DNA of 64,000 bases, from the NCBI GenBank assembly GCA_028826165.1, contig JAPDFW010000058.1:434001-498000 (forward strand), read 5' to 3'. Both the position numbers and the translations under genes were made by a program. Under the pieces are notes generated by a model. It was not told the DNA's origin. It ran no database searches and saw only the letters and a program-made list of their open reading frames with translations. Shown here piece by piece: positions 35,601 to 47,312 of this stretch (positions within the stretch are counted from its first letter, which is position 1; every line of letters starts with the position of its first letter). This DNA is from Anaeramoeba ignava (taxonomy: Eukaryota; Metamonada; Anaeramoebidae).

Positions 35601-36590
35601 TTCAAAACTAAAATCAAATAATGAAAATAAAAATTCTATAAAAAATATAATTATTGAAACAATATCAGAAACAATATCAGAATCAACTTCAGAATCTAAA
35701 TCTAAATCTAAATCAAAATCTAAATCAAAATCTAAATCTAAATCTAAATCTAAATCTAAATCTAAATCTAAATCTAAATCTAAATCTAAATCTAAATCTA
35801 AATCTAAATCTAAATCTAAATCTGAATCTAAATCTAAATCTAAATCTAAATCGGATCCTCAATTAAAAAAAGAAACTATTAACCAAAAATCTAGTACCAA
35901 TTATTTCGAGAAATCAAATATTTTTGATTATTTAGGGATAGATTTAACACCACTTGAAATTATTGTAAAAAATTGGGATGAAATTGAACCCAAATTCAGA
36001 TCTATTGAAAGTGAATTAAATAATTTAGAAACAAAAATATTGAAACAAAACTTATCTTTCGAAATTGATCAATATATCGTTTTAACCTCTGATATTATTA
36101 ATCAATTGAATAAACTCTTAGACCAAATGTATCAACAAATCAAAATATTTGAATCGCAATCACAAGAAATTTTAGAAAATCAAGAAATGTTTTTTGATCA
36201 AACAAAAATAAATGAAGCAATTCAAGAAATATTTCAAGCAATTGATTTTGCTAATAATAAAAAAAACCTTTTAACTCAGGCATTACAAAAAGCATTCGAA
36301 ATTAACGAACAATTAAATATTCAATCAAATACAAATCAAATTTCACAAAAACTGAATACTAATATTGACTCTTCAACGAAAAATAAACAGGATCCTAAAT
36401 TTATTATTGACGAACCTTATTCTGATATTGATATTGATGATGATACTGATGTTGAACCTGATTCTAATTCTAATTCTAATTCTAATTCTAATTCTAATTT
36501 AATTCTGATGGTGAAAATATTATCTATGATGAAAAATATGCCAATTCTTTAAATGTTTTTGAAAAAACTGAAAATTCTGATAAAGATTAA
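32675..36590 (+). CDS. VWA-like (Rpn10-type fold?) protein with very long Ser-Lys tract, frame-broken
   Basis: Residues 1-175 read [39 protein letters not shown] and FQKLISS, an order that resembles the von Willebrand A fold as in proteasome Rpn10 (DNS start, strand pattern, ISS end). This is a judgement, not a match I could test. From 33203 to 35860 the plus strand codes SK repeats (NSKPKSK, then [10 protein letters not shown], then SKSKSKS), with several frame breaks, for example TAA at 33728-33730 and disorder at 33720-33840, 34395-34430 and 35120-35400. The frame resumes at about 35860 with a helical C-terminus ([40 protein letters not shown]) and an acidic [13 protein letters not shown] block. 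A last slip in an AATTCT run (about 36490) leads to a [20 protein letters not shown] ending with stop at 36588-36590. Function unknown. Confidence 0.5.
33203..35860 (+). repeat. TCAAAA/TCTAAA hexamer tract coding Ser-Lys repeats
   Basis: 2.6 kb of hexamers (TCAAAA, TCTAAA, ACTTCA, CCTAAA). Composition shifts along the tract: Pro/Asn-containing at the start, Thr-containing (TSKSKS) in the middle, pure TCTAAA at 35700-35850. Opposite-strand DLDFDFEVD ORFs are shadows. Confidence 0.85.
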
Positions 36591-36690
36591 AAAATTTTTA
36601 TTTTAATTGAAATTTTTGGATTGAAATATTTCTTGAATTAAAAAAAAAAAGGAATTGATTTTTTGAATTGATTTTTTGATTTTTTGATTT

Positions 36691-38997
36691 TTAATTGTTT
36701 TTGAATCGATTTAATTCCTTTTCAACATTTTTACGAATTTCATCTCTTCCTTTTTTCTTATCAGATAAAACATCTTGAAAGAATTGATTAAAAGTATCAG
36801 TTCTTGATGATCTGTTTGAATGTCTTGAATCTCTTTTTTTTGTTGAACTTTTAAGTCTTTCTTGAAGTTGTTTTGTGACATCAGTTGAATCAAAAGAAGT
36901 TTGAGATAAAGTAGTTTTTTTTGGAGTTTCATACATTTTAGAAGTAAGACGAGAACTTTTCAAAATTGATTTAACAGGTGTTTTTGAGATTGGTTTAAAT
37001 GGTGAAGTTGGTGAAGAAGTTGTTGTTGTTAATTCTTCTGACATAACTTTTAAAAACTCTTGATCATCAAGACAAACAACTTCTGAAGTTTGTTCTTCGT
37101 TTTTCTTTATAAATAAGAAAGAAAAAGGTGAAAAAAATTTTTTTTTTAATTTGGAATTCGGAACTTTTTTTTTTTTGCTTATTTAATTTTTACTTCTTTT
37201 GGTTTTGTATTTGGAATTGCTTCATTATAAGGTGTGCTTTCATTTAATTCATTTGTATTCATTGTTAATAATTTAATTTTAGCATCAGAATCCCAACCGA
37301 TTGGAATAAAAATTCTTTCTCTTTCAATAATTTGGGCTTTATAATTAAATTCAAATCCATATAATAAATGAAGAATATAATCCTTAAAAATAGATAAATT
37401 GTAATCTTCTTTTCCTGAAATATAAACTAAACCAGCTCCATCTTTAATTAATAAAATATTTATTTTTAAATATTTATTTTTCAATCTTATTTTTTTCTTT
37501 CTTTATTATTTTTTTTTTACAATTAAGACACATTCTTCTTATTTTTGCTTGAACATATGACCAAATTGAATCTGTAAATCGATACTTTCTTTCATAATCT
37601 GATATGATATCAGATTTAGAACAAGCAACAATAATTGGAATTCCCAAATTATGTATTAAAACATCTTTTGGAAGCTCAATTATTGTTTCTTTTGATAATT
37701 TTGATAATTTTGGTTGAATAATAGTTTTTGGAGTTGAGAAAGATTTTTCTCCATCAGGTTCTTTATAACTTTTCCATAACGAAACCACTTAAATTTTAGA
37801 ATTTTAATTTTAATTTTGATTTAAATTTTAATTTTAAATTTTGATTTTAATTTTATAAATGAATTTTAATTTTAATTTTAATTTTAATTTTTTAATTTTA
37901 ATTTTTAATTTTAATTTTTAATTTTTAAATGAATTTTAATTTTTAATTTTAATTTTAATTTTAATTTTAATTTTAATTTTAATTTTAATTTTTATAAATT
38001 TTAATTTTAATTTTAATTTTAAATTTTAATTTTATAAATGAATTTTATAAATGAATTTTAATTTTAATTTTAATTTTAATTTTATAAATGAATTTTAATT
38101 TTAATTTTTAAATGAATTTTAATTTTTAAATAATTTTAATTTTAATTTTTATAAATGAATTTTAATTTTTAATTTTAATTTTTAATTTTTTAAATGAATT
38201 TTAATTTTAATTTTAATTTTAATTTTAATATAAATTTTAATTTTAATTTTAATTATAATTTTAATTTTAAATTTTAATTTTAATTTTAATTTTAATTTTA
38301 ATTTTAATTTTAATATTAATTTTTTACATCGATTTTTCATTTCTTGTTCATTCATTGCATAAGAAAAAACTTTTCCCATTGCATATTCAATAATTTTTAA
38401 CCAATATTCAAGATCTGAAAGAAGATTCCAAACATCACTTAAATCAAGCATAATTACAACAACTAAATTTTTTGCTGTATTTGGTGTAATTGAAAATTGT
38501 AAAAGATCTTTATGAACTTCTCCATTTTCTAATTGCCAAATATCAGTTCTTGAAACAACATCTTGATTTTAAATTAAAAATGAAAAATTTAAATTAATTT
38601 TTAAATTGATTTTTAATTTTAATTTTTATTTTTAATTTTAATTTTTAAAATTTTTAATTTTTAATTTATTAATTTAAATACCTTCAATATCATCTTCATT
38701 TGAACGAACTTCAAGATAAGAATAATCTAATGCAATTCCTTCTCTAAATTCATTTTTATCTCTTTCACAAAATCTAGATAAAAATGTTGATTTTCCTGAA
38801 CTTTTTTTGCCTTTTTTATTTTTAATTTAAATTTTAAAATTTTAATTTTTTTTTAATAAAATAATAAAAATAAATTATTAACCTAAAACAACTAAAGTTG
38901 TTGTATCTAATGTTTTGGTTTTTCTTGCTCTAACTTCATTAAGAATTTTCTCCCAAATTCCTGTTTCTGTTTCAACTGTTTCAAATCTAACTGACAT
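36691..38997 (-). CDS. DYNC1LI: Cytoplasmic dynein light intermediate chain
   Basis: Six exons on the minus strand: 38883-38997, 38682-38810, 38328-38561, 37521-37787, 37194-37441 and 36691-37104, all in phase, 468 residues. N-terminal P-loop LVVLGKKSSGKSTF (about residue 38), LDYSYLEV, IWQLENGE. Then LIHNLGIPIIVACSKSDIIS and CLNYGAGLVYIS, both strongly typical of the light intermediate chain Ras-like domain, and IERERIFIPIGWDSDAKI. The C-terminal adaptor region has DDQEFLKVMSEEL and a FNQFFQDVLSDKK helix like the metazoan effector-binding FFNSLLSKK helix. The protein links dynein heavy chain to cargo adaptors. The P-loop is complete. The gene is convergent with the VWA/SK gene, with 100 bases between stops. 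Confidence 0.9.
37788..38327. repeat. Dynein LIC intron 3: TTTTAA repeat with ATAAATGAA interruptions
   Basis: 540-base intron of (TTTTAA)n interrupted by ATAAATGAATT and TTTTTAAA variants. The same hexamer as in ARPC1 introns 3 and 4, but in an unrelated gene. Confidence 0.8.
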
Positions 38998-40364
38998 TTT
39001 TTATTAAAAAGAAATAATTTGAAATAATAAAAAATGAAAAAAAATGAATTTTTTATTTTTTAAAAAAATTTTTTTCCTTTTATTTTAAATTTGGAAAAAA
39101 AGAATTGATTTGAATTGAATTAATTTGAATTGAAATTTGAATTGAAATGAAAAATTGAAAATTGAATTGAATTTGAATTTTTGAAAAATTTTTGAATTTT
39201 ATTTTGAATATTGAATTAAATTAAATAAAATTGAATATTGAAATTGAATTTGAATTGAATTGAATTGAATTAAATTGAAATTAAATTGATTGGAAATTGA
39301 ATTGAATTAAAATTGAATTGAATTAAATATTAAATTGAAATTGAATTGAAATTAAATATTAAATTGAATATTGAAATTGAATTAAATTGAATTGAATAAT
39401 TAGAATTGGAATTGAATTGAATTGAATTGAAATTGAATTTGAATATTGAATTGAATTGATTATTGAAATTGAATATTGAATTGAATTGAATTTGAATTTG
39501 AAATATTGAATTGGAATTGAAATTGAAATCGAATTGAAATTGAAATGGAATGGAATTGAATTGAAATTGGAATTGAATTTGAATAAATTGAAATTGAATT
39601 GAATTGGAATGGAATTGAATTGAATTGAATTTGGAATTGAAGGGAATTTGAAATTGAATTGGAAATTGAATTGAAAATTGAAATTGAATTGAATTGAATG
39701 AATTGGAATTGGAATTGAATTGGAATTTGATTTGGAATTGAATTGAAATTGAATTGAATTGGAATTGAAATTGAATTGGAATTGAACGAATTTGAATTTG
39801 GAATTGAATTGAATAAAATTGAATTAATTTGAATGGAAATGGAAAAAATTGGAATTGGAATTGGAATTGAATTGGAATTGAATTGAATTGAATTTGAATT
39901 GAATTGAATTGAATTGAATCGAAATTGAATTGAATTTTGAATTGAATTGAATTGAAATTGGAATTGAATTGAAATTTGGAAATTGAAATTGGAATGGAAT
40001 TGAATCGGAATTGAATTGAAATTGAATGGAATTGAAATTGAATTGAAATTGAATTGAATTAAATTGAATTAAATTAAATTGAATTGAATTGAATTGAATT
40101 GATTTGAATTGAATTTGAATTGAATTGGAATTGAATTGAATATTGAATTGAATTGAATATTAAATTGATTATTGAATTAAATTAAATTAAATTGAATTGA
40201 ATTGAATTGAATTGAATTGAATTGAATTGAATTGAATTGAATTGAATTGAATTGGAATTGAATTGAATATTGAATTGAATTGAAATTGAATTAAATTGAA
40301 TTGAATTGAAATTAAATTGAATTGAATTAAATTGAATTGAATTGAAGATAATTGATTTGAATAT
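38998..40364. repeat. GAATT pentamer tract between dynein LIC and copine A
   Basis: About 1.25 kb (from about 39096) of imperfect (GAATT)n with GAAATT, GGAATT and TTAAATT variants; almost no other text. A TTCATTTTTT-type element lies on the minus strand at about 39030-39050, before the dynein LIC start. No gene was seen. Confidence 0.85.
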
Positions 40365-43300
40365 TTAATTAATAAGTGGCATTCTTGGTGGATTTGGTGG
40401 AATATTCCTTTTTGAAAAGTATTGAACGACTTGTTTTGGAATCTAAAATAAAATTAAAATTAAATATAAAAATCAAAATTAAATATAAAATCAAATTAAA
40501 TAAAACAAACCTCAGCAAGTGTTGCTTTAGCAAGTTTATCCATTCCTTTTGTTTTGAAATCTCTAAAAGGAACAAATTGAACAATATCTCTTTTAGCTTT
40601 TATTTTCTCACTTCTTACTAATTTTGGATCTTTTCCATCATATTTGAGTTTTCCATCATCTGCATCAAGAATTTCCAAATCTCTGAAATTATTATCACCA
40701 ATCCCAACAAATACAATTGAAAGTGGATAATCTGATGCTTTAATAATTGCTTGTTTTGTTGAACTTAAATCGGGAATTGATTCATTAACAAGAACTAAAA
40801 GGATGTGATATTTCTGTTTATCTTTTTTCTCTTCTCTAACAATTCTTGCTACTTTTTCTATAATTGGTGAAACTATTAATGAACTCCTATAAATTTATGA
40901 AAAAATCATCCCAAATAATCAATTCAATATTTGATTTAATTTTGATTTGATTTGATTTGATTTGATTTGATTTAATTTGATTTAATTTTGATTTGATTTG
41001 ATTTGATTTGATTTGATTTTATTTGATTTGATTTGATTTGATTTGATTTGATTTGATTTGATTTGATTTGATTTAATTTTGATTTGATTTGATTTGATTT
41101 AATTTGATTTGATTTGATTTGAATTTTACAATTGAAAATTAGGGATTTCGAAAACACTTTCAAATGCTTTCAGAACTCCTTTAACTCCATCACATTCAGG
41201 CTAAATAGTTTTTAAATAAGAAAACATTTCAAAAATTAATAAATAAATAGATAAATAAATATCTCGATTTAATTTAATTTACATGCTCAATATTATTGTT
41301 TAAAGGATGAGTAGTCCAAATTTTTTCACCAACTTCTGCACCAAATCCAAAAGCAGGAATTGAGCCATCAGTATCATATTGAGCAAGAATTGAACCAACA
41401 GTAAGAATAGCTGTTTTATAATCATTATGAATTTCTTCAGAAAATCGAGGAATTGGTTCTATTATCTCCATTTCATATGAACGACCAAATCCAACTGCAA
41501 TAATTAAAGAAATTTCTAATCCTCCTGCAAGATAATCAATGAATGTTGGTTTTTTTCCAACTTCAAAATATTTAAATTCAAAAATTCCACTATTTTGATA
41601 TTTCTTTTTCTTTTCTGCTAATTTGGGATTAATTAAATCGAATTTTTTAGTTGGACTATCAAGAATCCCTTGTGCTGTTGTTTCAAATTCTCCAATAAAA
41701 TCTGGTTTTCCACTTTTATCCTTTTGTTTTTGGTTTGATTTAATATTTAATTTAATTTAATTTGATTTAATTTAATTTAATGATTTAATTTAATTTAATT
41801 TAATTTGATTTAATTTAATTTAATGATTTAATTTAATTTAATTTTTGATTTAATTTGATTTAATTTGATTTAATTTGATTTAATTTGATTTAATTTAATT
41901 TAATTTAATTTAATTTGATTAAATTTGAAATTTGATTTGATTTGATTTGATTTTTGATTTGATTTGATTTAATTTGAATTTGATTTAATTTAATTTAATT
42001 TGATTTTTGATTTGATTTATTTTTTAATTTGATTTAATTTAATTTAATTTAATTTAATTTTTGATTTGGATTTGATTTAATTTGATTTAATTTTTATTTA
42101 ATTTAATTTAATTTAATTTTATTTGATTTTATGATTTAAATTTGATTTAAAATTTGATTTAATTTAATTTGATTTGATTTGATTTGATTTAATAAACTTC
42201 AAATTTAATTTAATTTGATTTAAATTTGATTTCCAAATTTGATATTTTGATTTGATTTGATTTGATTTAATTTAATTTTAATTTAATTTTTTAATTTAAT
42301 TTAATTTTTAATTGTTAAAATTTATTTACCCAATATAAACTTCAAATTTAAGTTTTCTATTCAAATCTCCTCCACATAATATATCTAATGATACTTTAAA
42401 CTTTTTCCATCTTAATTTATTTTTAATTTATTTTTTAATTTATAAAATTAATTAATTATTAAAATTATAATAAATATAATCAATATTTTTTAATTAGATT
42501 TGATTTTTTTACACTGGATCTAATGTGTTTTTAATGTATTCTGTTTGGTGAACTGGAATCCATTCCATTTCTTTTAATCTTGAAATTGTTAAAAATGGAT
42601 CACTTTTTCCAAATGTATCTTTTTTATCAACTTTGTGAGCACAACAATCAAAAATAGCTCTTAAATTTGTATTACTCATAGCTTCAGCAATAACACTACA
42701 CATTCCATTTTGTCTTGCTGGTAATTTTGCATATCTATTCAAATCAAATTTATTTTATTCCAATTTTATTTTATTTTATTTTAATTTATTCCAATTTAAA
42801 TTTATTTTATTTAAATTTATTTCCAAAAAATATATATTACTCTAATCTTCTGTGTAAAGTTTGTCCAGGTGATGCCATTAATTCTCCTAAATTGAAATCA
42901 ATTGATCCAATTACATCATGTTTTTCAAGTTTTTCACTTTCATTATCAATATCATAAATTGTAACTCGATAAATTTGAATAACTTCAAACAGATAAATTA
43001 ACTCAAAAGTTGTTGTAAATTTTGGACTTAAATTATCTATTTATTTATTTATTTATTTATTTTAAAAAACAAAAGGGAATAAGAATTATAAGGATTATTT
43101 TTTGAATTATTTTTTTTTTGGATTATTTTTTTTTTGGAAAATACTTTTAATAACTTCAGTTCTTCCAATTTCTGTTAATTCATGTGTATTTGCATCTTTT
43201 GCAAATAAAACTCCCATTGGATCTGAATCACTTTTTTTTTTTAATTTTAAATTTTTAATTGATTAAATTGATTAAATTTTTGGATTTAAAAATAAAAATA

Positions 43301-43398
43301 AAAATAAAAACAAACCTTAATTTATCTTTTTTAAGTAAGTTTTGACATTTGATTGTCAACATAATTTTAAATCCAGACATTGGTACTTGTGCTTGCAT
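40365..43398 (-). CDS. Copine A (two C2 domains plus vWA-like domain; MIDAS lost, one deletion)
   Basis: Nine exons on the minus strand: 43316-43398, 43145-43230, 42841-43036, 42513-42734, 42330-42410, 41283-41720, 41130-41200, 40511-40886 and 40365-40442, about 543 residues. C2A: FKIMLTIKCQNLLKKD, DSDPMGVLF. C2B: IFDCCAHKVDKKDTFGKSDP, DPVWKKFKVSL, GGDLNRKLKFEVY. The copine vWA domain follows: GEFETTAQGILDSP, YFEVGKKPTFIDYLAGGLEI, ILAQYDTDGSIPAFGFGA, QKYHILLVLVNESI, RDIVQFVPFRDF, end IPPNPPRMPLIN. Copines bind membranes in response to calcium. Oddities: the metal-site texts DFTASNG and LTDG seen in copine B are GFGRSYE and LVNE here, so the MIDAS is lost. The 42330-42410 exon is one base short (VYIG versus VYDW), which breaks the frame before the vWA domain. 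Confidence 0.8.
40925..41125. repeat. Copine A intron: TTTGA pentamers
   Basis: (TTTGA)n with TTTAA variants inside the intron 40887-41129. Confidence 0.8.
41721..42329. repeat. Copine A intron: TTTAA/TTTGA pentamer array
   Basis: Mixed (TTTAA)n and (TTTGA)n pentamers. The orthologous position in copine B (45214-45889) is filled with the same pentamers but in a different order, while the flanking exons are clearly homologous. Confidence 0.8.
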
Positions 43399-43821
43399 TT
43401 TAATTTCCTTTTTAAAAATTTTTGCTTTTTTCTTTCTTTTAAATAAAAAGAAATGAAAAAAATGAAAAAAATTGGAAAATGATCCAAACATTTTGTTATT
43501 ATTTGAAATTGGAAAATTATTTTTTTTGATTTGGATTTTAAATTTGGATTTTAATTGAAAAAACAAAAAGATTTAAAAGAAAAGGAAAACCGATTTATTC
43601 TTAGAATAAAAGTGATTTGAATTAAAAAAGAAATTGAATTGAATTGAATTGAATTGAATTGAATTAAATTGAATTGAATTGAATTGAAATTGAATTGAAT
43701 TGAATTGAATTGAATTGAATTGAATTGAATTGAAATTGAAATTGAATTGAAATTGAAATTGAATTGAATTGAAGATAATTGATTTGAATTAAATTGAATT
43801 GAATTGAATTGATTTGAATAT
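43399..43821. repeat. Spacer between the copines with GAATT pentamers
   Basis: Leader of copine A (43399-43600, with minus-strand TTTTTCATTTTTTTC at about 43450) followed by a (GAATT)n tract at 43630-43820. The same pentamer borders the 3' end of copine A, so this repeat belongs to the duplicated unit. Confidence 0.75.
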
Positions 43822-46800
43822 TTAATTAATAAGTGGATTTCTTGGTGAATTTGGTGGAATTTTTTGTTTTGAAAAGTATTGAACGACTTGTTTTGGAATC
43901 TAAAATAAAATTAAAATTAAAATTTAAAAATCAAAATTAAATATAAAATCAAATTAAATAAAACAAACCTCAGCAAGTGTTGCTTTAGCAAGTTTATCCA
44001 TTCCTTTTGTTTTGAAATCTCTAAAAGGAACAAATTGAACAATATCTCTTTGAGCTTTCTTTCCATCAATTTTCAAAGTTGAATCATCTCCATCAAGAAT
44101 ATCCATTTTTCCAAAATCTGCTGGACCAATTCCAACAATTACAATTGAAATTGGAAGTTTTGATGCTTCAATTAGTGCTCTTGTTGTGTATTCCATATCT
44201 GTAATTGCTCCATCAGTAAGAATCAAAAGAATGTAATATTTCTGTTGATCTTTTTTGACTTCTTTAGCAATCTCACATGTTTTGTTGATAATAGGCGCAA
44301 AATTAGTTGGTGCCCAACTATTAAATAATAAATATTAAATAATAAATATTAAATATTAAATTGAATTAAATATTAAATATTAAAAATAAATATTAAATAT
44401 TAAATTGAAATAAATATTAAATATTAAATAGAAAATATTAAATATTAAATTGAAATAAATATTAAATATTAAATTGAAATAAATATTAAATATTAAATAT
44501 TAAATATAAAATATAAAATAATAAATAATAAATATAAAATATAAAATATTAAATATTAAATATAAAATATTAAATATTAAATATTAAATATTAAAATGAA
44601 TTTCTCATTTGAATTTTACAGTGAGAATTTCGGAGTGTCGAAAATATCATTATAAGCTTTAAGAATACCTTGAATTCCAACACAATCAGGCTAAATAGTT
44701 TTTAAATAAGAAAATATTTGAAAAATGAATTAAATAAAAAGAATGAATCAATAATCATTATTTAGTTTACATTTTTAGCATTTTGATTAAGAGGGAAACA
44801 ATGAGTAATCTGTTCATTAATTCTTGCACCAAATCCAAAAGCAGGAAACAAACCATCAGAATCATATTGAGCAAGAATTGAACCAACAGTAAAAATAGCT
44901 GCTTGATAATCATTATATCGATTTGCTTGTCGATAATGAAGAGAATTCTTTTTTGTGAAATCTCCATTTGAAGCAGTGAAATCAACAGCAACAATAAAAG
45001 AAATTTCTAATCCTCCTGAAAGATATTCAATGAAACTGTATTTTCGATGAAAGTTCAAAATGTTTAAATTCAAAAATTCCACTATTTTGATATTTCTTTT
45101 TCTTTTTAGCTAATTTGGGATTAATTAAAACTGAATTTTTTAGTTGGACTATCAAGAATCCCTTGTGCTGTTGTTTCAAATTCTCCAATAAAATCTGGTT
45201 TTCCACTTTTATCCTTTTGTTTTTGGTTTGATTTAATATTTAATTTGATTTAATTTAATTTAATTTGATTTGATTTAATTTGATTTAATTTAATTTAATT
45301 TAATTTAATTTGATTTGATTTAATTTGATTTAATTTAATTTGATTTAATTTGATTTAATTTAATTTAATTTAATTTGATTTGATTTGATTTAATTTGATT
45401 TAATTTAATTTAATTTTGATTTGATTTAATTTAATTTGATTTAATTTGATTTAATTTAATTGGATTTAATTTGATTTAATTTGATTTGATTTGATTTGGA
45501 TTTGATTTGATTTAATTTGATTTGATTTGATTTGATTTAATTTAATTTGATTTAATTTGATTTGATTTGATTTAATTTGATTTTGATTTGATTTAATTTA
45601 ATTTAATTTAATTTAATTTAATTTGATTTAATTTAATTTAATGATTTAATGATTTAATTTGATTTGATTTAATTTGATTTGATTTGATTTGGTTTAATTT
45701 AATTTAATTTGATTTTTTAATTTGATTTAATTTAATTTGATTTGATTTGGTTTAATTTAATTTAATTTAATTTAATTTAATTTAATTTAATTTGATTTGG
45801 TTTAATTTGATATGATTTAATTTGATTTAATTTAATTTTATTTGATATTTAATTTGATTTAATTTAATTGTTAAAAGAAGGATATTTACCCAATCATAAA
45901 CTTCAAATTTAAGTTTTCTATTCAAATCTCCTCCACATAATATATCTAATGATACTTTAAACTTTTTCCATCTTAATTTATTTTTAATTTATTTTTAATT
46001 TATAAATTTAATTTATTTTTAATTTATTTTTAATTTATAAAATTAATTAATTATCAAAATTATAATAAATATAATCAATATTTTTTAATTAGATTTGATT
46101 TTTTTACACTGGATCTAATGTGTTTTTAATGTATTCTGTTTGGTGAACTGGAATCCATTCCATTTCTTTTAATCTTGAAATTGTTAAAAATGGATCACTT
46201 TTTCCAAATGTATCTTTTTTATCAACTTTGTGAGCACAACAATCAAAAATAACTTTTGTGTTTGTATTACTCATAGCTTCAGCAATAACACTACACATTC
46301 CATTTTGTCTTGCTGGTAATTTTGCATATCTATTCAAATCAAATTTATTTATTTTAATTTTATTTTAATTTTATTTCAATTTATTTCCATTTAAATTTAT
46401 TTTATTTCAATTTATTTCCAAAAAATATATATTACTCTAATCTTCTGTGTAAAGTTTGTCCAGGTGATGCCATTAATTCTCCTAAATTGAAATCAATTGA
46501 TCCAATTACATCATGTTTTTCAAGTTTTTCACTTTCATTATCAATATCATAAATTGTAACTCGATAAATTTGAATAACTTCAAACAGATAAATTAACTCA
46601 AAAGTTGTTGTAAATTTTGGACTCAAATTATCTATTTATTTATTTATTTATTTATTTTAAAAAACAAAAGGGAATAAGAATTATAAGAATTATAAGAATT
46701 ATTTTTTTTTTGGATTATTTTTTTTTTTGGAAAATACTTTTAATAACTTCAGTTCTTCCAATTTCTGTTAATTCATGTGTATTTGCATCTTTTGCAAATA

Positions 46801-46991
46801 AAACTCCCATTGGATCTGAATCACTTTTTTTTTTTAATTTTAAATTTTTAATTGATTAAATTGATTAAATTTTTGGATTTAAAAACAAAAACAAAAATAA
46901 AAACAAACCTTAATTTATCTTTTTTAAGTAAGTTCTGACATTTGATTGTCAACATAATTTTAAATCCAGACATTGGTACTTGTGCTTGCAT
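43822..46991 (-). CDS. Copine B (two C2 domains plus vWA with MIDAS; two frame shifts)
   Basis: Same nine-exon plan as copine A: 46909-46991, 46738-46823, 46436-46631, 46108-46329, 45890-45971, 44771-45213, 44620-44690, 43969-44317 and 43822-43899. The C2 half is nearly identical to copine A, introns included. The vWA half is diverged and canonical: AVDFTASNG (MIDAS), ILAQYDSDGLFPAFGFGA, SLWAPTNFAPIINKTCEIA, YYILLILTDGAITDM, PISIVIVGIGPADF, RDIVQFVPFRDF. Copines are calcium-dependent phospholipid-binding proteins. Compared with copine A, the 44771-45213 exon has one extra base at about 45128-45132 and one at about 45035-45055, breaking the frame at the start of the vWA domain. A tandem duplicate of copine A; it is divergent from the hydrolase gene, 321 bases away. 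Confidence 0.8.
44318..44619. repeat. Copine B intron: ATTAAATA repeat
   Basis: Mixed AATATTAAATATTAAATTGAAATAAAT units, whereas the matching copine A intron is TTTGA pentamers. The intron repeats have been replaced wholesale since duplication. Confidence 0.8.
45214..45889. repeat. Copine B intron: TTTAA/TTTGA pentamer array
   Basis: 676-base intron of (TTTAA)n/(TTTGA)n pentamers between the exon ending VYDW and the exon starting DKSGKPDF. Confidence 0.8.
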
Positions 46992-47312
46992 TTTAATTTC
47001 CTTTTTAAAAAATTTTTGCTTTTTTCTTTTAAATAAAAAGAAATTAAAAAAAATGAAAAAAAAAATTTGAAAAAAAAAAAAATTTTTTTATCAACAAAAA
47101 AGAAGAAAAAAAAAAGAAGAAAAAAGATTAAAAAGAGGAATAAAAATGGATTTGTGAATTTTATTTCAAAAGAAGCAAAGTCAATTGTTTTTGTTTTTGT
47201 TTTTGTTTTTGTTTTTGTTTTTGTTTTTGTTTTTGTTTTTATTTTCATTTTTCATTTTTCATTTTTCATTTTTCATTTTTCATTTTTCAATTTGTTTTTA
47301 TTTCAAAAAAAA
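46992..47312. promoter_or_regulatory. Divergent promoter region, copine B and hydrolase
   Basis: Contains A-rich tracts, a (TTTTTG)n hexamer run at 47187-47237 and five or six TTTTTCA heptamers at 47244-47290, directly before the hydrolase start. The heptamers match the array in front of SNRNP27. An ORF reading through it is not considered coding. Confidence 0.45.

Noticed and set aside
47067-47312. Extended N-terminus of the hydrolase (KKKKIFLSTKKKK...)
   Set aside because: Reads through A-runs and the TTTTTG/TTTTTCA promoter-like arrays; the ATG at 47313 fits the family start better.
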